Part shown: positions 1 to 4,429 of the stretch, piece by piece | Position numbering within the stretch: position 1 is the stretch's first letter | Layout: each line of letters starts with the position of its first letter | Assembly (NCBI GenBank): GCA_030603265.1 | Contig: JAUVYD010000062.1 | Span: 1-7,927 of the forward strand | Direction of reading: 5' to 3' | Source of the DNA: Dehalococcoidia bacterium | GTDB taxonomy: Bacteria > Chloroflexota > Dehalococcoidia > GIF9 > AB-539-J10 | Length of the DNA stretch: 7,927 bases | The notes under the pieces: generated by a model | What the model was told of the DNA's origin: nothing | What the model saw: only the letters and a program-made list of their open reading frames with translations | The model's database searches: none | Program-made: the position numbers and the translations under genes

Positions 1-40
1 GCGTCTGCAGCCCCCGTGTGGCGAAGAGAATGCCCGCGGG
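1..40. repeat. Partial copy of hairpin-associated intergenic repeat
   Basis: Bases 6-36 closely match 934-964: both have a GCAGCCCCC arm, then a TGTGG core, then GAGAATGCCCGC. In the downstream copy this sequence is the right arm and flank of a perfect hairpin (918-947). Here the left arm would lie mostly outside the window, so only the right side of the element is seen. The copies differ at a few positions, so this is an old duplicate rather than a recent one. Its function is unknown. There is no U-tract to support a simple terminator. Confidence 0.6.
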
Positions 41-44
41 CGGG

Positions 45-88
45 AGTTCGTAGTTATGGATGGATTGAGAGCACTGATAGCCTACTAG
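45..88 (+). pseudogene. Relic of flavodoxin gene 5' end
   Basis: Bases 45-62 match 1326-1343 at 16 of 18 positions, and 56-86 match 1388-1418 at 29 of 31. The relic therefore joins the leader of the intact flavodoxin gene to its true first codons, without the 51 nt that separate them there. It reads MDGLRALIAY then TAG (86-88), against MDELRVLIAY in the intact protein. A GGGAG at 42-46 sits 9 nt before its ATG, so the start could once have worked. Everything beyond codon 10 is lost, and the stop overlaps the end of the lipoprotein gene on the other strand. Only ten codons remain, so no product is expected. Confidence 0.65.
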
Positions 89-540
89 GCCTGTTCGCAG
101 CCATCGCAGTCCCCATCGCAGTCCCCATCGCAGTCATCGCAGCCCTCGCAGTCCCCACCGCAGGCATCGTGGTCCGCGCCGTGGTCTTCGTGGTCCCCGT
201 CGCAGTCTTCGCAGTCCCCATCGCAGTTCTCCGGGCCTCGCTGGCTATCGAGCCATTCCTTGAACTCGTCAACCTGGTCGTGAGTAATAAGTCCCTTATC
301 GACCAGCGTCCGGCAACGACCGCCCTTTTCATCCCCCTCCACTTCCTGCCATGCCTGTGCGAACGTGATCTCCAGGTCCTGTTGGTCGATGTCCGGTGTC
401 TGCGCGCTCCCTACCATCAGGACCTCACCGGAATCCGTATCGTTCACCTCTGTGGCGCAACCCGTTGCCAGCAGGACGCCGGTCAGCGCCATCGTCGCCA
501 CCAGTGTGCCCACTATGAGCTTGTGTCCGTTCTTTTTCAT
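85..540 (-). CDS. Lipoprotein with Cys/Asp/Gly-rich, possibly metal-binding tail
   Basis: This 151-residue protein is probably exported and lipid-anchored. Residues 1-27 form a signal peptide (MKKNGHK, a hydrophobic stretch, then LLATG) with lipidation Cys28. Residues about 50-103 form a small acidic helical part, whose LVDKGLITHDQVDEFKEWLD segment looks like a short helical hairpin. Residues 106-148 are low-complexity repeats of CDGD and variants, holding ten Cys, three His (117, 120, 124) and many Asp/Glu. The start is well supported: AGGAGG at 551-556 lies 10 nt before the ATG. The gene appears to be alone, divergent from the flavodoxin gene with a long gap between. The tail suggests binding of divalent or soft metal ions, but that is inferred from composition alone. 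It recalls Ca-binding DxDxDG repeats and metallothioneins without matching either exactly. I do not recognise a named family. Confidence 0.8.
   Translation of the reverse strand: MKKNGHKLIVGTLVATMALTGVLLATGCATEVNDTDSGEVLMVGSAQTPDIDQQDLEITFAQAWQEVEGDEKGGRCRTLVDKGLITHDQVDEFKEWLDSQRGPENCDGDCEDCDGDHEDHGADHDACGGDCEGCDDCDGDCDGDCDGCEQA
97..232 (-). repeat. 12-nt tandem repeat encoding the CDGD tail
   Basis: The plus strand shows repeated copies of TCGCAGTCCCCA and close variants, most regular at 97-160 and again near 200-232. On the coding strand each unit encodes four residues (CDGD or a variant such as CEDC, CEGC or HEDH). Because the unit is a multiple of three, gain or loss of copies would change tail length without a frameshift. 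The central units (about 160-200) are more diverged and carry the His codons. Confidence 0.75.
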
Positions 541-646
541 ACTGTCAGTACCTCCTGTCTTTCATGTCCAGTTGTGGCTGGCGTGTTTCGTCTATCCCGG
601 GTCTGTCGCTTGTGCCTGTTCTCTGTCGGTCTCGCCCTCCTCCCGG

Positions 647-663
647 CTGTGGCATTGCCACAG
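647..663. repeat. Perfect 7-bp inverted repeat
   Basis: CTGTGGC and GCCACAG arms flank a 3-nt loop (ATT). It lies about 107 nt upstream of the lipoprotein start, at the head of the first copy of the duplicated non-coding block. It could be an operator or an RNA hairpin. Nothing decides between them. Confidence 0.45.
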
Positions 664-710
664 GTAGTCTCTCTTCGGGATATCTGCCTTTCATCTCTCT
701 GCACTGCTTC

Positions 711-808
711 AAGGCTAGCAGTCGGATTTCAATTTCTCGTGAAGACGCACGCGTTATGACGTTTCTTTGCACCGGCCGATGGTTGTGCTGTGGCTCCTCA
801 TGCGATCG
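711..808. repeat. Diverged direct repeat, copy A
   Basis: Bases 711-745 match 1040-1074 at 28 of 35 positions without gaps, sharing TAGCAG, TCAATTT and CGTGAAGA. Further on, CTCATGCGATCG at 797-808 matches CTCATGCGGTCG at 1132-1143. The spacing between matching parts is similar in both copies (51 and 57 nt), which argues for one duplicated block offset by about 330 nt. No protein is evident. Confidence 0.55.
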
Positions 809-917
809 GAGTGTTCCTCGATGGTTGGATGTTGTGCACGGTCTCCGGGGCAAGGCTGTCGAGCTGGGGATCGTTCATTGCTCGCTCAGCTCCGTGGGCA
901 AAGGATTGGGCACAGCC

Positions 918-947
918 AGTGGGGGCTGCGTCCGCAGCCCCCACTGT
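918..947. repeat. Perfect 14-bp hairpin, intergenic element
   Basis: Arms CAGTGGGGGCTGCG and CGCAGCCCCCACTG are exact reverse complements separated by TC; as RNA this would more likely be a 13-bp stem with a GTCC loop. There is no T-run on either side, so it is not a classic intrinsic terminator. A partial diverged copy of its right half and flank sits at 6-36. That suggests a mobile or duplicated intergenic element rather than a single-use signal. Confidence 0.75.
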
Positions 948-994
948 GGAGGAGAGAATGCCCGCTGCCACGTTCGGGCGGCGGTATCATCACG

Positions 995-1013
995 CAGGGT
1001 CTGTCCGACCCTG
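995..1013. repeat. 7-bp inverted repeat
   Basis: CAGGGTC and GACCCTG arms enclose TGTCC. It precedes copy B of the duplicated block, as the hairpin at 647-663 precedes copy A, although the hairpin sequences differ. Confidence 0.5.
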
Positions 1014-1039
1014 TCGCCTGCTCTGTTCTGCCATGGGAC

Positions 1040-1143
1040 AAAGATAGCAGGCGATTATCAATTTCCCGTGAAGAAGCGGCAGCGGTTGTTACGGGAAGTC
1101 CGGACATGTCGCGGACGTTCGTATGGGCGCGCTCATGCGGTCG
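1040..1143. repeat. Diverged direct repeat, copy B
   Basis: This is the partner of 711-808. The best-conserved part is 1040-1074 (80 percent identity by hand alignment), with a second match at 1132-1143. Confidence 0.55.
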
Positions 1144-1165
1144 ATGGTCGGTCCTTCCATCGACC
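1139..1165. repeat. Perfect 9-bp inverted repeat
   Basis: GGTCGATGG and CCATCGACC enclose a 9-nt loop. It lies about 220 nt upstream of the flavodoxin start and overlaps the end of repeat copy B. It could be part of a structured transcript or a binding site. No further support is visible. Confidence 0.45.
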
Positions 1166-1375
1166 TGATGACTTGCGAACCATCCGTCCGTGGGAGAGGC
1201 AATCCAGTCCATAGGGGGTCGTGCAGCCTGCCAGCTCTGGCCTAGGATTGTTCTGGCGAGTCGGGACGTGAAGCTGTTGGGATTGTTGAGTGGTTGTGGT
1301 CGAAAGGTGTGATACATCGGGTGAGAGTTCGTAAATATGGATGAGTGTAAGAAACGGACCATCGAAGGACAGAGC

Positions 1376-1381
1376 AAGGAG
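1376..1381 (+). promoter_or_regulatory. RBS that fixes the flavodoxin start at 1388
   Basis: AAGGAG lies 6 nt before the ATG at 1388. The upstream in-frame ATG at 1337 has only a weak GAGAG before it and would add 17 charged residues not expected ahead of the first beta strand of a flavodoxin. The site therefore favours 1388. Confidence 0.7.
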
Positions 1382-1387
1382 ACTGAC

Positions 1388-1948
1388 ATGGATGAATTGA
1401 GAGTACTGATAGCCTACTCGAGTGTGCACGGGTCGACGGCAGAGATTGCACGGGCTGTGGCTCTCACGCTCTGTCGCACAGGGTTCGATGTGGACGTGGT
1501 CCCCGTAGCTGAGGTACAGGATGTGAGCGGCTATGACAGCGTCGTGCTCGGGAGTGCGGTCTACGGAGGCAAGTGGAGGAAGGACGCGCTGGAGTTCCTC
1601 GATCGCTTCGCTCCCGCTCTCTCGCACAGGGACATCTGGTTGTTCCAGAGCGGCCCCCTCGGTCACTCCGCTCAGTACATCGTGCGGGCGCTGCCCGCGA
1701 ATGTTGCGCTGATGGCGGAGTACCTGCGCGTGAAGGGTTGCGCCACCTTTGGCGGCAAACTGGACGGCAGCGTGGGTGGCCCTGTCGCCAGGTTCCTCGC
1801 GAGGGCCGGCTTCGCCGGAGACTATCGAGACTTCGGCGAGATACGCCTGTGGTCCGAGCAGATGGCGCGTGACACTGCGATGAACGTAGTGGTTGGTCGC
1901 ACGAATCACAGCGCGAGCGGCAGGGCCGAGGTAGTGACCCGTAAGTGA
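1388..1948 (+). CDS. Flavodoxin-domain protein (Flavodoxin_5 / HemG-like)
   Basis: This 186-residue protein has a flavodoxin fold and probably binds FMN as a cytoplasmic electron carrier or reductase. Residues 4-10 (LRVLIAY) form the first strand, followed by the phosphate-binding loop SSVHGST at 11-17, the T/S-x-x-G-x-T pattern. YDSVVLGSAVYGGKW (49-63) and IWLFQSGPLG (83-92) fit the next strands and the flavin-side loops. The C-terminal GDYRDFGEIRLWSEQMA (144-160) is typical of the HemG-like Flavodoxin_5 group rather than classic small flavodoxins. HemG itself oxidises protoporphyrinogen IX, but no haem gene lies nearby, so I do not assign that reaction. The gene appears to stand alone. A relic of its first ten codons lies at 56-88. 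An in-frame ATG at 1337 would give a 203-residue form. Confidence 0.88.
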   Translation: MDELRVLIAYSSVHGSTAEIARAVALTLCRTGFDVDVVPVAEVQDVSGYDSVVLGSAVYGGKWRKDALEFLDRFAPALSHRDIWLFQSGPLGHSAQYIVRALPANVALMAEYLRVKGCATFGGKLDGSVGGPVARFLARAGFAGDYRDFGEIRLWSEQMARDTAMNVVVGRTNHSASGRAEVVTRK

Positions 1949-2027
1949 CAGCACCGGCCGCACCCCGGGTGAGGCCAGATATGCAGAGTAGCGGCTTGCC
2001 CGGCCGCGAAATCCCTTCTCTCAGTCA

Positions 2028-2089
2028 GCCGGGTAATGGGCCCGGCAGGGGTGTTGCTGCAGAGGCTGCCCTCGCCGGGGTTACCCGGC
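2028..2089. repeat. Long imperfect stem-loop after the flavodoxin gene
   Basis: Outer arms GCCGGGTAA (2028-2036) and TTACCCGGC (2081-2089) are perfect complements. Inside, 2041-2050 (CCCGGCAGGG) pairs with 2069-2079 with one bulged C at 2073. About 19 base pairs close an 18-nt loop, with a small internal loop between the two helices. It starts 80 nt after the flavodoxin stop. The lack of a T-run argues against a standard terminator, so it may be a factor-dependent 3' structure, a small RNA or an intergenic element. Confidence 0.55.
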
Positions 2090-2189
2090 AATAGTCTTGA
2101 ATCCGCGCCAGTCAGGACGACGTGCCCTCGTGCGTGCCGGCGGGGAGCTGTCCTGTACAAATCCTGATTCTCCGGAGAGAGCACTTCTT

Positions 2190-2216
2190 GCGACGCGCCG
2201 GACGACGGCGCGTCGC
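2190..2216. repeat. GC-rich 10-bp hairpin upstream of the small membrane protein
   Basis: GCGACGCGCC (2190-2199) and GGCGCGTCGC (2207-2216) are perfect complements with a 7-nt loop. The pair T2189/A2217 extends the stem to 11 bp. It ends 20 nt before the AGGAGG of the next gene. It may be an operator, a 5' leader hairpin or the end of an upstream transcript. Confidence 0.55.
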
Positions 2217-2248
2217 AGTGTATACTGGAACATGTGAGGAGGTGAGCC

Positions 2249-2620
2249 ATGAAGAAGACTTGGAAGCCTGTCGCGGGCGGTATTTGCAGCATAGTGGCGG
2301 GGGCGTGGGGTATTCTTGCCGGTGGCATCCTGGGCGCCGTGGGCTTGTGCTGCCCAGCGATGCACATGGACCCCTTCGGGATGAAGTTCCTGAACCTGGT
2401 CGGGTGGCCGCTACTCATCTTCGGCATCATGGCCATCATCGGGGGAGTCTTCGCCATCAGGCGACAGAAGTGGGGCCTGGCCCTTGCGGGCGCCATCTGC
2501 GCGGTCCTGATTCCGCCGCCCTTCATCCTGGGCATACTGGCGATTGTCTTCATCGCGCTCGCTCACGGCGAATTCGAACGAGCTTCGTCCCTGGAGGCTT
2601 CGGAGACAGATACGGAGTAG
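2249..2620 (+). CDS. Small membrane protein, three to four TM segments
   Basis: This 123-residue protein lies in the cytoplasmic membrane. The start is firm: AGGAGG at 2237-2242 is 6 nt before the ATG. MKKTWKP is followed by hydrophobic segments at about 8-34 and 48-70. A third stretch at 75-106 contains IPPP (89-92) and may be two short spans or one kinked span. The C-terminal 17 residues are acidic. The layout recalls small DUF4064-like proteins, but I cannot confirm membership. The function is unknown. The stop codon is 12 nt from the convergent gene's stop, so the two share their 3' region and transcripts from each strand would overlap. Confidence 0.78.
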   Translation: MKKTWKPVAGGICSIVAGAWGILAGGILGAVGLCCPAMHMDPFGMKFLNLVGWPLLIFGIMAIIGGVFAIRRQKWGLALAGAICAVLIPPPFILGILAIVFIALAHGEFERASSLEASETDTE

Positions 2621-2632
2621 AGAGCGTGGCTT

Positions 2633-3436
2633 CTAGGCCAGGCTGCGCACGTAGCGGAACGCGAAGTATATTCCGAACCCTGTGACGAGGCCCGCAAAGA
2701 TCACCATAGGTGGTGCTACTGCAAGTCCTGCGCCTGTGAGGAAAGCCGCCATCGCGAGCAGTGCCGGTCCCATCGGTACGGCCTTGGCGAGTGCAAGGCC
2801 GGTCAGCAGGTAACCGACGGCCATGCGTCTCAGGAGCGTGATTCCCCCGATGATTGAGAGGGGCACGACTATCCCGAGGTCAAGTGCCTGCACCACCAAC
2901 GATTGGCTCACCGCCTCGCCAAGCTGTGGTGGAGGCGTGCCGTTCACGAGAGACGGAACGATGTCTCCCAGCCACAGAAGCGCCACCGATGCCCCCATGG
3001 CGATTACGAACACGGCGGTGGTTCTGCGAGGGAAGTGGTGGGAGAAGCGCCAGTGCATATCACTGTACCGTATGCAGCCGAACCCGACGATGAGGAGCGC
3101 AAGCGACAGGCCATAGATAGCGACGTATACCAGGAACAGGTGGTTGTACGCGAGTCCCATCGAAGCGAGCAGGTACGTGTAGGTGAAGTAGAGAAGGATG
3201 CCCAGCCAGCCTATCCGTGCGGAGAAAAGGCCCCTTCGGAGGTAGTGCAGCGCGATGCCGAAGAGCGGCAGGACCCACACGAGGTTGACGAGATCCTGTG
3301 CCCTGCCCTGTGTCGCGAACGACGTCGCCTCGGAAGCGTAGGTCGTGTCTATGAAGACTCCGGAGAACGATGCCACGGCGACGAGGACGCCGACCACTAT
3401 GGAAAGCGGAACCGCGAAAGAGGGGATTCTCCTCAT
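2633..3436 (-). CDS. Polytopic membrane protein, function unknown
   Basis: This 267-residue protein has about eight predicted membrane segments, near 9-28, 50-66, 76-94, 97-121, 139-160, 187-203, 206-232 and 240-262. A periplasmic-looking loop (about 29-48) and a polar loop after residue 160 containing NGTPPPQ separate them. I see no catalytic motif or transporter signature and do not recognise the family. ATG 3436 is the first possible start, because an in-frame TAA lies two codons upstream. No good SD sits at normal distance. The only strong AGGAGG is at 3470-3475, and a hairpin could bring it close (separate entry). The gene is convergent with the small membrane protein gene. Confidence 0.8.
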   Translation of the reverse strand: MRRIPSFAVPLSIVVGVLVAVASFSGVFIDTTYASEATSFATQGRAQDLVNLVWVLPLFGIALHYLRRGLFSARIGWLGILLYFTYTYLLASMGLAYNHLFLVYVAIYGLSLALLIVGFGCIRYSDMHWRFSHHFPRRTTAVFVIAMGASVALLWLGDIVPSLVNGTPPPQLGEAVSQSLVVQALDLGIVVPLSIIGGITLLRRMAVGYLLTGLALAKAVPMGPALLAMAAFLTGAGLAVAPPMVIFAGLVTGFGIYFAFRYVRSLA

Positions 3437-3475
3437 GGCTTAGCTGCTGCGCCGGACAATCCGGCAGCTCCTCCT
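3437..3475 (-). promoter_or_regulatory. Possible split ribosome binding site with intervening hairpin
   Basis: On the minus strand AGGAGG (3475-3470) is directly followed by AGCTGC (3469-3464), then CGGA-TTG-TCCG, a 5-nt bulge, and GCAGCT (3447-3442), which pairs perfectly with AGCTGC. Five nucleotides (AAGCC) then lead to the ATG. Unfolded, the SD is 33 nt from the start. Folded, it is about 5 nt away. The phage T4 gene 38 leader is a known case of this arrangement. Use of this fold here is inferred. Confidence 0.45.
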
Positions 3476-3714
3476 GTGCTCTCCTCTACCGAAGTCCAAG
3501 GGTACTGTCAGTCAGACTAGGATACCGTATCCCTGCGCGTGACTCAACCACTGCCCTCCCGGAGCAGTATTCGTGAGAGCCGCGCTCTCGCCCATTCGTG
3601 CTGTAGCTTCCACGCGTCCCGGACGGCCCGCGCCCGTGCCGTGACCCTGTCGGCGTGGTCACGATGCCGGCGTGCACGAGTTCACCGGATGTGCGGCAGG
3701 CATGACAGTGCTCA
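3437..3714. other. 278-nt intergenic region with small hairpins
   Basis: Apart from the leader above, I see inverted repeats GAGAGC/GCTCTC (3575-3589, 3-nt loop) and CGTGACC/GGTCACG (3640-3663, 10-nt loop). The second lies about 50 nt after the stop of the hydrolase gene on the minus strand and could help end that transcript, but it has no T-run. A minus-strand frame at 3486-3725 has no SD or domain and is not called. Confidence 0.45.
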
Positions 3715-4383
3715 CTACAGTTCATACGTGTCGCCGGGCTGCAGCAGGCGGAAGCTGATGTTCGGGTGCTCCCTGGCTGCCGCCTCGACCTCTACGCCGG
3801 GAGTGTTGAACAGGTGCATGGGAATGACAACCTCGCATCGGATAACGGCTGCGGCCTGCATGGCTTCCTCCGGCGGCATAGTGTAGTGGCCGTCGACCGG
3901 CAGAAGCGCGACATCGACCCTGCCGAGGTGTTCCATCTCCGGTATCGGCTCGGTGTCGCCGGCATGGTAGACTGTGTGCCCTTCAATGGTTACCAGGTAG
4001 CCCACGCCAGCTCCACGTGGGTGAAAGGGTGTGCCCGGCGTCCTGTGCCGCGTGATGTTGTAGGCATAGACCGCGCGTATCGTGGCTGCACCGACGGTCA
4101 GTTCCGCGCCGGGCTCCACCATGTGCATCTCGGCTCCCAGTTTGCTGCGGCAGGACTGTGGTCCCACGAGCATCGTGTCGGCCTTGAGCATCTTCCCGAA
4201 TGAACCCGGGTCACAGTGGTCCGCGTGGTCGTGAGTGAACAGTATGACGTCTGCCGGCTCAGGGTGGTCGAACAGCTGCTTCACATCCGGCCCGAGTGAC
4301 TCCATCCGACTGGGGTCGATGTAGATTGTCTGCCCTGCCCCGCTGAGCTTGAAGGCGGCGTGTCCGAGCCATTGGATTTGCAT
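3715..4383 (-). CDS. Metallo-beta-lactamase-fold hydrolase, UlaG-like / UPF0173-type
   Basis: This 222-residue cytoplasmic protein is probably a metal-dependent hydrolase. It has the expected metal-ligand motifs in order: WLGHAAF with His8, IYIDP (20-24), the signature HDHADH at 51-56 (His51, His53, Asp55, His56), GHTVYHAGDTE with Asp143, and VVIPMHLFN with His190. The length fits compact UlaG-like/UPF0173 proteins, which have no C-terminal extension. UlaG opens L-ascorbate-6-phosphate lactone, but most relatives have no known substrate, so only the fold and metal use are assigned. AGGAGG (4393-4398) lies 9 nt before the ATG. The gene starts 46 nt after ilvD on the same strand, so the two are probably co-transcribed. 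A role in hydrolysing an ester or lactone linked to the dehydratase pathway is possible but unproven. Confidence 0.9.
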   Translation of the reverse strand: MQIQWLGHAAFKLSGAGQTIYIDPSRMESLGPDVKQLFDHPEPADVILFTHDHADHCDPGSFGKMLKADTMLVGPQSCRSKLGAEMHMVEPGAELTVGAATIRAVYAYNITRHRTPGTPFHPRGAGVGYLVTIEGHTVYHAGDTEPIPEMEHLGRVDVALLPVDGHYTMPPEEAMQAAAVIRCEVVIPMHLFNTPGVEVEAAAREHPNISFRLLQPGDTYEL

Positions 4384-4429
4384 CTCAATCTCCCTCCTGA
4401 CTGCTTGCTTGCTGCGCTGACGCGCGGGC

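Larger units (their letters stand above)
541..1387. other. Long intergenic region with hairpins and diverged repeats, no convincing gene
   Basis: Open frames in this stretch (for example 564-1214 plus and 886-1389 minus) have low-complexity Arg/Ser/Cys-rich translations, no good SD and no recognisable domain, so I call no gene. The stretch does hold perfect inverted repeats at 647-663 (7-bp arms), 918-947 (14-bp arms), 995-1013 (7-bp arms) and 1139-1165 (9-bp arms). It also holds two diverged direct copies of a block near 711-808 and 1040-1143. The promoters of both the lipoprotein and flavodoxin genes must lie here. I see no confident -10/-35 pair for either. Confidence 0.6.
1949..2248. other. 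Structured 300-nt intergenic region
   Basis: No gene is supported here. The stretch contains a long imperfect stem (2028-2089) and a compact GC-rich hairpin (2190-2216), described separately. TATACT at 2221-2226 resembles a -10 box, but no convincing -35 element sits 16-18 nt before it. Confidence 0.5.

Noticed and set aside
97..232. Short regular repeats that might suggest a CRISPR array
   Set aside because: The 12-nt units are contiguous without spacers and lie in frame in a coding tail.
16..759. Plus-strand 247-residue open frame with AVPIAV repeats
   Set aside because: It is the antisense reading of the lipoprotein repeat tract, with no SD or domain. The minus-strand frame has an SD, a signal peptide and a lipidation Cys.
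564..1214. Open frames in the long intergenic region on both strands
   Set aside because: Translations are low complexity, no SD fits, and no motif is recognisable. In GC-rich DNA such frames arise by chance.
1133..1963. 276-residue minus-strand frame opposite the flavodoxin gene
   Set aside because: It is a shadow of the flavodoxin gene, whose plus-strand product has clear family motifs and an SD.
2028..2089. Possible tRNA
   Set aside because: The arms form one long stem. There is no cloverleaf, no T-loop motif and no anticodon arm.
3486..3725. 79-residue minus-strand frame after the hydrolase gene
   Set aside because: No SD, no domain, and a composition typical of chance frames.
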